A stretch of DNA of 17,156 bases from the NCBI GenBank assembly GCA_964484135.1, contig CAZAEL010000051.1, positions 1-17,156 of the forward strand, read 5' to 3'. This document shows positions 1-7,945 of the stretch, one piece after another (within the stretch, counting starts at the first letter, position 1; the number at the start of each line of letters is the position of its first letter). A program made the translations under genes and the position numbers. The stretch is from CAZAEL01 sp964484135. Lineage in GTDB: Bacteria; Elusimicrobiota; Elusimicrobia; FEN-1173. The notes under the pieces are model-generated. The model saw only the letters and a list, made by a program, of their open reading frames with translations, was not told the DNA's origin and did no database searches.

Positions 1-339
1 CCAGCCGTTTTGCAGGCACACCCAAATCGTTTTCGGCCCCAGCACGGGGGCGGCCCGGTCCGCCGCGGCCTTGAGCGCCGGCGCCTTCACCAAAAACAGC
101 GCCGCGTCCATGAGGGGCCAGCCTTTGACCCGGGCGGACACGTGGCCTTCGGGCGGGGACCAATCCAGCACCGTGGCGCCGGTGACGTGGAAGCCCCGGT
201 CTTGCAGTTGGGCCGCCCGCGCCGGGTTGTGGTCCAGCACGCGCAGACCCGGAAAGACCCGGCCCAGCCGCGCCGCGAAATAGGCGCCCAGGGCGCCCGG
301 CCCCACCAGCAAAATGTTGACGTCCCGCGCTTGGTCCAA
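1..339 (-). CDS. Ketopantoate reductase family protein (PanE/ApbA-like), N-terminal part only
   Basis: This is the first 113 codons of a gene whose 3' end lies beyond the left edge. The protein opens with a Rossmann nucleotide-binding motif (NILLVGPGALGAYFAARLG, Gly-x-Gly-x-x-Gly). It continues through a Val-Lys segment (LFLVKAPALKAA) and ends in the window with VCLQNGW, the Leu-Gln-Asn-Gly signature of 2-dehydropantoate 2-reductases. The family reduces ketopantoate to pantoate with NADPH in the cytosol for pantothenate and CoA synthesis, but many paralogues act on other 2-keto acids, so no gene symbol is given. I chose a TTG start at 339 because AAGGAG lies five bases upstream. That ribosome-binding site begins on the last base of the preceding gene's TGA stop, so the two genes look translationally coupled. 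It would be the last visible gene of a long minus-strand operon. Confidence 0.8.
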   Translation of the reverse strand, partial: MDQARDVNILLVGPGALGAYFAARLGRVFPGLRVLDHNPARAAQLQDRGFHVTGATVLDWSPPEGHVSARVKGWPLMDAALFLVKAPALKAAADRAAPVLGPKTIWVCLQNGW

Positions 340-349
340 ATGTTCTCCT

Positions 350-1432
350 TCAGCGCCCGCGCTTGATCTCCGCGAAAGACTTGGCCACCCATTCCCACAC
401 CCGGGCCGGGTCCTCGGACAGCACCGGGTCCAGCAACGCGCCGCCGTCATAGCTCCAGGCGGTCACGTACGCGACGCCGGCCTGGACCGCGGCCCGGCAG
501 GCGGACAGGATCTCGCTTTCCTTGCCCTTGGGCAGGCGCATGGCCTGGATCCAGATCTGCCCGGCCTTGCCCGCCGGCGCGGCGCGCTCCATCACGCGCC
601 GGGAAAAATGGCCGACGTACGCGGCCGGGGTGTTGAGCTTGCGGATCTTGGCCGAGAACAGCGCCGGCCACCGCACCGGCAGCCACCGCCAGTACGGGTC
701 GCAGCCGAAAACGTCCAGCGCGGGCAGGGACGACAGCTCGTCCCAAAGACGGTCGTAGTCGCCGTACCCCTCGAAGGCGTACAAACACAGGGCGTTCCGC
801 AGGCCGTTCTCCCGGGCGAAGGCGGTCATCTCGTCCAAGAAAGACCGGAGGGTCTGGCGGCGGAAGTCCCGCGCCCGGTCCGTGAGGCGCGGCGGCAGGG
901 GGCCGCCCAGGGTCTTTTGGCAGAGTTCCTGGCAGGCCGGGCACAGGCAGGCGTACCCGCCGCGCCGCTCCAGGTTCCAGTGGAAAAACAGGTGGGGCTC
1001 GTCCCAGAAGATCGCCTGGGCGCCCATCTCCTTGACGTTGAGGACCCATTCCTTGACGAAGTTCCGGAACCGTTCCCGGTTCAGGCAGGCGGCGGGCACG
1101 CGGCGTCCGTCGGAAAAGGCCTGCCAGTCCTCCGGATGATCGAGCAAAAACCTGGACAGCGCCTCCCCGCCGAACACCCCGCCGAGGCCCCAGGGGTCGG
1201 CCCACACCTCCATCCCCCGGCGGCGGGTCTCTTCAAAAATCCGGCGCAGGGCGGCCTTGTGGTGGTACAAGTCCGTTTCGCTGACCGTGTGCACCACGTG
1301 GTCGCAGCACCCCTTGAGGACGTCCAAATCCCGCCGGGCGTGGGACAGGAAACGGTTGCCGAAGTACGCGGCCCCGGTGCGGACCGTTCCCGCAGCCGGA
1401 TTGTCCCGCAAGGCCGAAGCGCCTTTTTTCAT
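350..1432 (-). CDS. Putative TIM-barrel glycoside-hydrolase-like protein, function unknown
   Basis: The product has 360 residues, no signal peptide and no membrane segment. The pattern of alternating strands and helices suggests a (beta/alpha)8 barrel. Strand-end motifs include VWADPWGLGGVF (residues 76-87), IFWDEPHLFF (141-150), VFGCDPYWRW (241-250), IWIQAMRLP (293-301) and YVTAWSYDGG (322-331). Glu145 in WDEP is a plausible acid/base, by analogy with glycoside hydrolase clans; this is inference. A cluster at C162, C164, C167 and C171 (CLCPACQELC) resembles the Cys-rich loop in many uncharacterised glycosidase-like barrels and could bind a metal. The ATG start is supported by AAAGGAGG at 1440-1447, seven bases upstream. 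The gene follows the sulfatase-fold gene by 57 bp and precedes the PanE-like gene by 10 bp. I do not recognise a named family; a polysaccharide-related role is only suggested by the fold and neighbours. Confidence 0.75.
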   Translation of the reverse strand: MKKGASALRDNPAAGTVRTGAAYFGNRFLSHARRDLDVLKGCCDHVVHTVSETDLYHHKAALRRIFEETRRRGMEVWADPWGLGGVFGGEALSRFLLDHPEDWQAFSDGRRVPAACLNRERFRNFVKEWVLNVKEMGAQAIFWDEPHLFFHWNLERRGGYACLCPACQELCQKTLGGPLPPRLTDRARDFRRQTLRSFLDEMTAFARENGLRNALCLYAFEGYGDYDRLWDELSSLPALDVFGCDPYWRWLPVRWPALFSAKIRKLNTPAAYVGHFSRRVMERAAPAGKAGQIWIQAMRLPKGKESEILSACRAAVQAGVAYVTAWSYDGGALLDPVLSEDPARVWEWVAKSFAEIKRGR

Positions 1433-1489
1433 CTTACCGCCTCCTTTGACCCGCGGGGATCGCTTTCAGCGGCCAAGCAAGTGATGGGG

Positions 1490-3703
1490 TCATGACGCGT
1501 CCAAAAAAGCCTCGGGGATCCAGTACCCGTTCTGGGGCCGCCAGCCCCGTTCCCCGGCCAGATACCGGAACAGGACCTCCTTCAATTCCTTGATCCGCTC
1601 GGCCCCTTCGGGCGTGCGGGACAAATCCTTGAGCCCCTGGGGGTCCTGGGAAAAATCATAGAGTTCGTACCGCACCCCGTGCCGCCGCGTGGGCACGTAG
1701 ATGAGGCGCTCCCACCCCAATTGGATCATGCGGTGCTTGGCCACCAGCACGTGGTCCTCCCAGGCGGGCCGCAGGCGCCAATGGTCCGGGGCCTCGGGGT
1801 CCCTTTCCAGCGCGTCGGGCACCGGCGGGTACATGATCCGGTCCGCCTGATAGGACCCGCCGTTGCGGGGGAAACGCCAAAGCCCGGTTTCCGCGTACGC
1901 CAAAAAGGCCTCCTCCGGCGGCAGGCCGAACTCCCGCTTGTCCAGGGGGAAACCTTCCATCTCCGGGGGAACGGAAAAACCCAAAAGGCTCAGGAGCGTG
2001 GGCGCCACGTCCTGGGCGCGGACCGGCTCCGGGATCCAGCGCGGCGCGGTACGCTGGCGCGGCTCTCTCAGAACAAGGGGGGCGGACAGGACCTCCGGCC
2101 CCCGCAGGTGGTCGCCGTGGCCCCAGGAACCGTTCCTGTCGAAGAGCTCCTCCCCGTGGGGAGACCAGAGCGCCACCAGGGTGTTCTCGTCCAGGCCGCT
2201 TTTTTTCAGCGCGTCCAACAACCGGCCCGCGGCCCGGTCCACGGCGCGGACGTTGGCGTCGTACAGCGTCCGGACCCGGGCCCGGTCCTCGGGCGGCAGG
2301 TGGCGGGGCTGCGCCGGCCCCGCGGCCAGGGCGTACTTGCAGGCGCCGCGGTACGACGGATCCAGCGCGGCCCGGGAGGGGCTTTCCTGCAGGGCGTAGG
2401 GTTCCTGGAGCGCCGAAAAATACACCAGGAGAAAAAACTTTTTGCGCCGGCGCATTTTTTCCAAAAGGTCCTCGGCCTCCGCCGCCAAAAGGCCCGGCGC
2501 GGACAGCTCCGGCATGCCGCGCAGCGCGGGCAACGCGCGGCGCGCCCACGGGCCCCGCAGATAAGGCAAAAGGTGGGGGTGTCCCTTCAGGACGCGGCGC
2601 TGCGCCGCGGCGCGAAGCCCGTCGGAGGGCGCCCGCGTTTCATCGAACGCGTCCCCCAGGCGGGAGAAAAGGCCGCCGCCCGCGTCCGCCAGGACCGCGG
2701 TGGCGTACCCGCCGCGCCGCAGGATGGCGGGCAGGTCCTCCTCGCCCAGGCGGAGGTCCGGGGCCGCCGGGAAGGAATGGCGCACCCCGTGGGACAGGGG
2801 CGTCCGCCCGGTCAAAAGGGTCATGAGCGCCGGGCCGGTTTCCGGCAAAGGCGGCGCGCAAAAGGGATAGGTCCGGCCCTGGCGCGCCAGGGCGTTGAGG
2901 CGGGGCGCGGACAGGGGGCCCGCGTCGTCCGGCCGCAAAACGTCGGCCCGCAGGGAGCCCACGGCCAGGAACAGCACGTTGGGGCCCTGGTTCCGGGGCG
3001 ACTGGGCCCGCAGCACCGCGGAAAGGCCCAGGAGGAACGCGGCCACGCCTCCGCCCAGCACCACCGACGCCACCAGCGTCGGACGCGGCAGGCGGGCGGC
3101 CCACTGGATCCCCCGGCGGAGCAGCTGGACAAACGCCGCGGCCAGGACCAGGCCCCCGGTGAGCCGATAGAAGCCCAGCAGCCAATGGGGGCAGAGGTCC
3201 GTGACGAACACCTGGACCCAGCGCCAAAGCCCCCCCTGGTCGTAGAAAGCGCTTTGATACAGGGCCGGACGGCGGACCATGTCCCCGGCCAGGAACCCGC
3301 CGTGGATCCAAAGGCACAGGAACGCGACGACGGCGGCGCGCCAGGGCCACGTCACGCCGGCGCGTCGGAGGCGGGGGGACAAATCTCCCGCAAAATCCCA
3401 GGCGTGGCGGCAGAGGAACCCGCCCAAGAACCCCAGCCCCAGGGAAAAGATCAACGCGCCCGCCCGGTACAACGCTCTTTCCGCCGCGCCCACGCCCTCC
3501 CCCGCCGGACCGCCCGCCGCCCCCTGCAGGAAGGACAGAAGGAACAGGGCCGCGAAGACCCCGGCGCCGGCGCGCGCCTCCGGGGACAGGACCGTTTCCC
3601 GCTCGATCCAGTGGGCCGCGTCCCGCCCACCGGACAGGACCCAATGCCCGAGGGTCCGTCCCAGCGCCGCCCTCGGCGGAAAACGGATTTTGGGGAGCTT
3701 CAC
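1490..3703 (-). CDS. Polytopic membrane protein with C-terminal sulfatase/alkaline-phosphatase-fold domain, probably degenerate
   Basis: The product has 737 residues from a GTG at 3703, which overlaps the upstream stop as GTGA. The frame stays open further upstream, but only inside the neighbour's coding sequence. Five hydrophobic segments lie at about residues 47-64, 81-98, 120-137, 174-195 and 210-232. The sulfatase-like domain starts near 242 (NVLFLAVGSLRADVL), continues through ETGPALMTLLTGRTPLSHGV (about 288-306) and VALWSPHGEEL (about 510-520), and ends with YELYDFSQDPQGLKDLS. Membrane sulfatase-fold enzymes (LtaS, EptA and OpgB types) act on phospholipid head groups or sulfate esters outside the cell membrane. 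Here the usual Asp/Glu of the first motif is Gly249 and the Asp of S-D-H-G is Pro515. The nucleophile position keeps Thr289, and His516 is kept. Two metal ligands therefore appear lost and activity is doubtful. It is not a formylglycine sulfatase, since the C-x-P-S-R motif is absent. Confidence 0.8.
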   Translation of the reverse strand: MKLPKIRFPPRAALGRTLGHWVLSGGRDAAHWIERETVLSPEARAGAGVFAALFLLSFLQGAAGGPAGEGVGAAERALYRAGALIFSLGLGFLGGFLCRHAWDFAGDLSPRLRRAGVTWPWRAAVVAFLCLWIHGGFLAGDMVRRPALYQSAFYDQGGLWRWVQVFVTDLCPHWLLGFYRLTGGLVLAAAFVQLLRRGIQWAARLPRPTLVASVVLGGGVAAFLLGLSAVLRAQSPRNQGPNVLFLAVGSLRADVLRPDDAGPLSAPRLNALARQGRTYPFCAPPLPETGPALMTLLTGRTPLSHGVRHSFPAAPDLRLGEEDLPAILRRGGYATAVLADAGGGLFSRLGDAFDETRAPSDGLRAAAQRRVLKGHPHLLPYLRGPWARRALPALRGMPELSAPGLLAAEAEDLLEKMRRRKKFFLLVYFSALQEPYALQESPSRAALDPSYRGACKYALAAGPAQPRHLPPEDRARVRTLYDANVRAVDRAAGRLLDALKKSGLDENTLVALWSPHGEELFDRNGSWGHGDHLRGPEVLSAPLVLREPRQRTAPRWIPEPVRAQDVAPTLLSLLGFSVPPEMEGFPLDKREFGLPPEEAFLAYAETGLWRFPRNGGSYQADRIMYPPVPDALERDPEAPDHWRLRPAWEDHVLVAKHRMIQLGWERLIYVPTRRHGVRYELYDFSQDPQGLKDLSRTPEGAERIKELKEVLFRYLAGERGWRPQNGYWIPEAFLDAS

Positions 3704-6114
3704 GGCGTCCCGCCCCCGCCGGAAGGCGCCGCTCCGTCCCGCCGGGGCGCGCGTCCCATGAACACCAAGGGGCCCGGCTCCGGCCCCAGGGGGCCGGCCA
3801 GGCCTTCCATCCAAGGGAAGTTGTTGCGGTCGTACCACTCCACCCCGCCCCGCTCGAACAAAGGCAGCCCCAGCTTGGAGGTCATGATCTGGTCCGTGGA
3901 AAAATACTTGTCGTCGATGCGCAGCCGGAGCACGAAGGACGCCAGAGGCGGGGTGATCTCGAAGAAGGCCTCCCCCGAGGAGGCGGTGATCTCGAAATCG
4001 AACTGGCTGGAGCCGCGGCCCGCGAAGGTCCCGGAGGCGCCGAAGGACGTCAGCTCGCCGGCCGGCACCTGCACGCTGCCCTGCACGGTCTTCCCCTGCA
4101 GGTCCCAGAACAGGAGCCTCGTCTCCGTGGGGTCCGGGGCCGTCTCGTCCATGGCCTGGCGCAGCCGTCCCAGCAAATGGCGCTCGCGCCGGGCCAGGTT
4201 GACGCGTTCCCCCGGGTCCGTCCAGAGGTCGTACACCTCCTCCCGGCCCGAGGAGGGCCGGCCGCGGCCGGCCGCGGCCGAAGGGAGATGGCGGATGTAT
4301 TTGTAATGGCTTTCCAAAAGCAGCGCCTTGCCGTGACGCCCGCGGATCAAAATTTCAGTGGCGGGCGCGCCGCTCAAGGAACCGGAAAAGGTTTTCTCAA
4401 AAGCGGCCCCTTCAAAAACGTCGGGGACGTCCCGCCCCAGCCGGCGCAGCAGCGTGGGCGCCACGCTCAGGAGCTGGGCCGGGACCCCCACGGATTGCCC
4501 CTGGGCCAGGGACGCCTGCTTGAGGACCCAGAGGACGCGGACCCCCTCTTCGCGCAGTTCGTCCGGACCGTCGGCCCGGGCGGCGCCCCGCAGGGAGACC
4601 AGGGAGGCCAGGGAGCGGTCCCACAGCCGCAGGGCGTCCATCACGTCGAACACCCGGCCCAAGTACTCGTCCGCGTACGCGGCCCGGGCCCAGGCCCCCC
4701 AGCGCGGCCAGGCCTCCGGAACCCGAAGGACCCGGGGGAAAGCGCGCGCCCAAAAGCGCAACGGCGGCCAGAGGGGGGCCGGGCCGTCCCGCAAATAGAT
4801 CAAAAGGAAGAACGGGCCGTCCCCGGACCGCCGCGCGATCCACTCCGCCGCCGCCCGGCAGGTGTGGACCGTGTCGTATCCCTCGCGCTCGAAGAGGTAA
4901 AGTTCCTCGAAATCCCCCAGGCCGTTCCCGGCCCCGTCCTCCCCGACAGGGAGCGCGCCCATGGCCGCGGTGCGGTATCCCTCCTCCCGCAACGCCGAGG
5001 CCAGGGAAGGGGGCGCCTCGCCGTGGACGGGCGCGGTCCGCGATAACAAAAGCGACCCCAGGGCGGCCCCGGGCGGGACCGCGTTGGCGTACACCCTTTG
5101 GAAATCCACGGCCTCGTGGATCAGACGGCCGAGGTTCGGCGTCAGCCCCTCAAGCGCGCCTTGGGCGCCCGCGTCCTCCCGCGCCATGGATTCCAGAACG
5201 ATCAGGACCAGGTTTTCCGGCGGCGCCTTGCCCTCCCGCGGAACCCAGATGGCGGGCTCGGCCCAAAAAGCGTGTGACACCGCGTTGCGCACGCCGGACA
5301 GAGGCTCCGTCCGGAACCGCAGCCTCACCCGTTGGCCGGCCCAACGGTCCAATGCCAGGCCGGCGCGGCGCCATCGGTCCCCGTCCCGGCCCGCCTCCGT
5401 CTGGAAGGGACGCGCCAGCCGGTGGAGCCATCCGCCGGGCGGGGACGAGAGGGGCGCCCGGGCCGCGGCCACGGCCGTGGAAAACAGCGGGACCGGCGGC
5501 TCCCCCTCCGCCAGAAGATCGACGGAAAACCGCGCCCCCGGGCAGGGGGACCCGGCGGGCGCGGACAGGACGCCGTAGGAAAATTCCAGGCGGCCGCGGA
5601 CCGGCAGGGCCAGGGCGAACTCGAATTGGCCCGCGCCCGGCGAGTACAAGGCCCGCCGCCGCACCCGCGCCAGGGACGGAACGCCCAGGGGCACGTCCGC
5701 CACGGGCGACGCGCCGTCCGGGTCCACCCGGACGCCCGGGTGCCGCGCCAGGGCCCTTTGGGCCTCCCGGTAAAAATCCTCGGGGGACAGGGCGAGGGGG
5801 GTTTCGGCCGCGGGGGCCGGCGGGGACAGGGGGTCTTGGTCCAGGGGGGACAGCGCGGTCCAACGCCCGTCCCCGGCCCGGGCCAGGAAATCATGGGCCT
5901 TGACGCGGTCGGCGGCCTGGGGAGGGATCTCGGGGAAGGGAAAAGCCACGCGCCGGTCGTTGGGCACCAGGCGGGTGACGTAAAAAACGCCCGCGCCCGC
6001 GGCCGCGGCCAGCGCCGCCCACAGGACCCAGCGGGGAGGGCGCAAAAGGCGGCGGCCCTCCCTGCCGCGGAAGGACGTCGCCAGCGACGTCAGGGCCTGC
6101 CGGAACCCGCCCAT
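3700..6114 (-). CDS. Single-span membrane-anchored sulfatase-fold protein, probable pseudoenzyme
   Basis: The product has 804 residues. A basic N-terminus precedes one membrane segment (about residues 27-48), which should anchor the rest outside the cytoplasmic membrane. Residues 95-290 look beta-rich (for example RRALYSPGAGQFEFALALPVRGRLEFSYG), possibly a carbohydrate-binding-like sandwich. The sulfatase fold follows from 300 (NLVLIVLES) to about 655 (EEVYDLWTDPGERVNLA), and an uncharacterised beta-rich tail covers 660-804. Glu308 could replace the first metal-binding Asp, as in LtaS. The nucleophile position aligns with Pro348 (VPPGAALGSLLLS), and the S-D-H-G motif aligns with S-L-R-G at 507-510. 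The catalytic nucleophile and the Asp-His ligands are therefore gone. The ATG at 6114 lies 22 bp after yajQ, with GAAAGG and AGG upstream as weak ribosome-binding candidates. The next gene overlaps its stop (GTGA), so the two paralogue-like proteins are probably made together. Confidence 0.8.
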   Translation of the reverse strand: MGGFRQALTSLATSFRGREGRRLLRPPRWVLWAALAAAAGAGVFYVTRLVPNDRRVAFPFPEIPPQAADRVKAHDFLARAGDGRWTALSPLDQDPLSPPAPAAETPLALSPEDFYREAQRALARHPGVRVDPDGASPVADVPLGVPSLARVRRRALYSPGAGQFEFALALPVRGRLEFSYGVLSAPAGSPCPGARFSVDLLAEGEPPVPLFSTAVAAARAPLSSPPGGWLHRLARPFQTEAGRDGDRWRRAGLALDRWAGQRVRLRFRTEPLSGVRNAVSHAFWAEPAIWVPREGKAPPENLVLIVLESMAREDAGAQGALEGLTPNLGRLIHEAVDFQRVYANAVPPGAALGSLLLSRTAPVHGEAPPSLASALREEGYRTAAMGALPVGEDGAGNGLGDFEELYLFEREGYDTVHTCRAAAEWIARRSGDGPFFLLIYLRDGPAPLWPPLRFWARAFPRVLRVPEAWPRWGAWARAAYADEYLGRVFDVMDALRLWDRSLASLVSLRGAARADGPDELREEGVRVLWVLKQASLAQGQSVGVPAQLLSVAPTLLRRLGRDVPDVFEGAAFEKTFSGSLSGAPATEILIRGRHGKALLLESHYKYIRHLPSAAAGRGRPSSGREEVYDLWTDPGERVNLARRERHLLGRLRQAMDETAPDPTETRLLFWDLQGKTVQGSVQVPAGELTSFGASGTFAGRGSSQFDFEITASSGEAFFEITPPLASFVLRLRIDDKYFSTDQIMTSKLGLPLFERGGVEWYDRNNFPWMEGLAGPLGPEPGPLVFMGRAPRRDGAAPSGGGGTP
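4256..4279. repeat. G/C-only tandem repeat containing a 20-bp perfect palindrome inside the sulfatase-fold gene
   Basis: The 10-base unit GGCCGGCCGC occurs twice in tandem and is followed by GGCC. Positions 4260-4279 form a perfect 20-bp palindrome, two copies of the self-complementary GGCCGCGGCC. On the minus strand it encodes Ala/Gly/Arg-rich residues around 612-619 (AAAGRGRP), probably a surface loop. It may be slippage-derived. No regulatory role is implied. Confidence 0.85.
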
Positions 6115-6136
6115 GGGACCTGCGCCTTTCGCGCCC

Positions 6137-6634
6137 TCAGCGGAAGTTGGTGAACTGGAGCGGGACGCCGAAGTCGCTGTTGCGCAAAATGCCCAGGGCG
6201 GCCTGGAGCTCGTCCTTGGAGCGGCCCGTCACGCGCACCTGGTCGCCCTGGATGGAGGGCGTCACCTTCAGCTTGGCGTCCTTCACGGCCCGCACCATCT
6301 CCTTGGCTTTTTCCGACGGGATGCCCTGGGTGATCTTGGCCGTCTGCCGCACCGTGCCGTTCTCCGCGGGCTCGACCTTGCCGAAGTCCAGGGCCTTGAG
6401 GGACACCCCCTGCTTCACCAGGCGGCCCTGCAGCACGTCCAGCACGCTCTTGAGCTTGCCTTCGTTGTCGGAGTAAAAGGTCAGGGTGTTGTTCTTCTTG
6501 TCCAGCTCCATGCGGCTCACGCTGCCCTTGAAGTCGTACCGGGTGGAAATCTCCCGGTTGGCGGTGTTCACCGCGTTGTCCACCGCCTGCAAGTCCACCT
6601 TGGAAACCACGTCAAAGGAAAATTCTTCCGCCAT
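6137..6634 (-). CDS. yajQ: YajQ family nucleotide-binding protein
   Basis: The product has 165 residues, the usual family length. It starts with the characteristic MAEEFSFDVVSKVDLQAVDNAVNTA, contains STRYDFKGS, and ends with DFGVPLQFTNFR, all typical of YajQ/UPF0234. The family folds as two ferredoxin-like domains. Members in Xanthomonas and Pseudomonas have been reported to bind cyclic di-GMP and influence transcription, while the E. coli protein was described as nucleotide-binding. Its role here is therefore inferred only as a cytosolic nucleotide-binding regulator. The ATG is preceded by GGAGG, which starts on the TAG stop of the upstream glutamine amidotransferase gene. The gap is 9 bp, so translation is probably coupled. 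Its place in an operon with envelope-associated sulfatase-fold proteins is suggestive of a signalling link but unproven. Confidence 0.95.
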   Translation of the reverse strand: MAEEFSFDVVSKVDLQAVDNAVNTANREISTRYDFKGSVSRMELDKKNNTLTFYSDNEGKLKSVLDVLQGRLVKQGVSLKALDFGKVEPAENGTVRQTAKITQGIPSEKAKEMVRAVKDAKLKVTPSIQGDQVRVTGRSKDELQAALGILRNSDFGVPLQFTNFR

Positions 6635-6643
6635 CGGGTCCTC

Positions 6644-7480
6644 CTATGCCGAAACGATTTTTCGCTTGCGCCACGCCAAAAGATCCCCGTCCCGCCGAAC
6701 CTCCAAAAGCTCGCCGGACCGCACGCGCCGCCACCGGGGCCCGGTCCAGAGGGGCTCGGACGCCACCCAGACCCGGTCCGGCGCCGGCAAAAAGGCCAGG
6801 TCGAAGTAGGGCCAGCCCCGGGAACAGAGGGCCCGGGCCTTGCGCGCGCCCGGCGGGGCTTCCGCGTACGCCCACAGCCGTTCCCCGTCCGACAACAAAA
6901 CGTTCAGGCCCCGGTGGAAAAAAGCGGGACTCCCGTCCGGGGGCGCGGACCGCCGGCAAACGTCTTCCAACGCGCGCCGCGCCCGCCGCAGGGCGCCGGC
7001 CACGTCCCGGCCCGTTTTGAGCTCCCGCATGAGGAGCCAGAACAACGTCTCGCTGTCGTTCAGGCCCCGCACCCGCCGGCGGTACGGGCCCAGCCGGGCC
7101 GCGGCCTCGTCCGGATGGGGGAGGGACCCGTTGTGGACGAAGGCCCAGGGCCCGAAGCAAAAGGGCTGGACCTGGGGCCGGCCCCGGAGCCGTTTTAGAG
7201 GAAGGCCCCGCGGGTTGCTGGCCCGGCGCAGGTGGAAAAGAACGATCCGGCCCCGGGCCCGGGCCGCGGCCTTCTCCAAAAGCGCCCTCTGCCGCGACAA
7301 GGGGCCGGGGGACTTGAACAAACGCGGCCGGGCCCCTTCGTGCCAAGCCAGCCCCCAGCCGTCCCGCTGGGGCTGCTTCGGGTCCGCGAAGGACTGCCGC
7401 CAGAGGCTCCGGTCCGTCTCCGCGAGCGGGCCGTACGCCGAGCTCCGGCGCGCGGAAATCAGGCCCAGCAGACGGCACAC
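6644..7480 (-). CDS. Class II glutamine amidotransferase (YafJ/EgtC-like)
   Basis: The product has 278 residues. It begins with V(M)-CRLLG, placing the N-terminal nucleophile Cys2 directly after the initiator, as in Ntn-type glutaminase domains. Further family motifs are RDGWGLAWH (39-47), HLRRAS (83-88), the HNGS oxyanion-hole loop (116-119) and NDSE (141-144). The family hydrolyses glutamine, or in EgtC-type proteins cleaves gamma-glutamyl bonds. No ergothioneine genes are nearby, so the substrate is unknown. The start is a GTG one base after the TAG of the EamA gene, with no good ribosome-binding site, pointing to translation by termination-reinitiation. It is followed after 9 bp by yajQ. 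Confidence 0.88.
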   Translation of the reverse strand: MCRLLGLISARRSSAYGPLAETDRSLWRQSFADPKQPQRDGWGLAWHEGARPRLFKSPGPLSRQRALLEKAAARARGRIVLFHLRRASNPRGLPLKRLRGRPQVQPFCFGPWAFVHNGSLPHPDEAAARLGPYRRRVRGLNDSETLFWLLMRELKTGRDVAGALRRARRALEDVCRRSAPPDGSPAFFHRGLNVLLSDGERLWAYAEAPPGARKARALCSRGWPYFDLAFLPAPDRVWVASEPLWTGPRWRRVRSGELLEVRRDGDLLAWRKRKIVSA

Positions 7481-7481
7481 G

Positions 7482-7901
7482 CTATTTCAACAGGGCGACG
7501 CCCAGCACCACCAGGGCCACGCCCAAAAGTTTCCGGGGCGTGACCGCTTCGTGCAGGAACACCACGCCCAGGAGGAAGGCCGCCAGGGGCCAGGACCCGC
7601 CCACCACCGTCACCTGGCCGATGTCCCCGCCCTTCAGCGCCCGGTAGAAAAACACCTGCCCCACCACGCTGGCCAGGACGCCGCCCGCCAGGAGCCAGGC
7701 CAGGGGCCCGCCGCCGGCCTGCGCGAGCTTGGCCGGGAGGCCCGGCACGAAAAACGCCAGGACCGCGCTGCCCAGGAAAACGCCCAGGTTCCGGGCCACC
7801 AGCCCGGCCAGGGGATCGCTCCCCATCAGGCCTTTTTTCTCGCAAAAAGCGGCCAACCCCCAGATGAACGCGGCGCACAGCGCCAAGCCGAAAGGACTCA
7901 T
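7482..7901 (-). CDS. Half-size EamA/DMT family transporter (single EamA domain)
   Basis: The product has 139 residues, about half of a standard ten-helix drug/metabolite transporter. Four to five hydrophobic segments are visible, with FGLALCAAFIWGLAAFCEKKG at the start, and VVGQVFFYRALKGGD and PLAAFLLGVVFLHEAVTPRKLLGVALVVLGVALL at the end. Tryptophan in the first helix (AAFIWG), the YRALKGG turn and the P-x-K-x-x-G-x-x-L-V-x-x-G ending are typical EamA features. Such short proteins usually work as dimers in the inner membrane; the substrate cannot be predicted. It appears to be the first gene of the leftward operon. The ATG at 7901 lacks a convincing Shine-Dalgarno and overlaps the stop of a two-codon reading frame (ATG ACA TGA). 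Confidence 0.82.
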   Translation of the reverse strand: MSPFGLALCAAFIWGLAAFCEKKGLMGSDPLAGLVARNLGVFLGSAVLAFFVPGLPAKLAQAGGGPLAWLLAGGVLASVVGQVFFYRALKGGDIGQVTVVGGSWPLAAFLLGVVFLHEAVTPRKLLGVALVVLGVALLK

Positions 7902-7945
7902 GTCATGCCGCGCCGGGCGCGGGCCTCCTGTCTTGCGGACGGCGA

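Noticed and set aside
3704..3838. An in-frame upstream extension of the second sulfatase-fold gene
   Set aside because: The 45 extra codons lie wholly inside the upstream gene, are Gly/Pro/Arg-rich and lack hydrophobic or domain features. The GTG in the GTGA overlap fits coupling better.
1679..4306. A plus-strand open frame of 875 codons opposite the sulfatase-fold genes
   Set aside because: Its translation is rich in Gly, Arg, Pro and Gln with no domain. It mirrors the minus-strand genes in GC-rich DNA, where antisense stop codons are rare. The minus strand has clear sulfatase-fold motifs.
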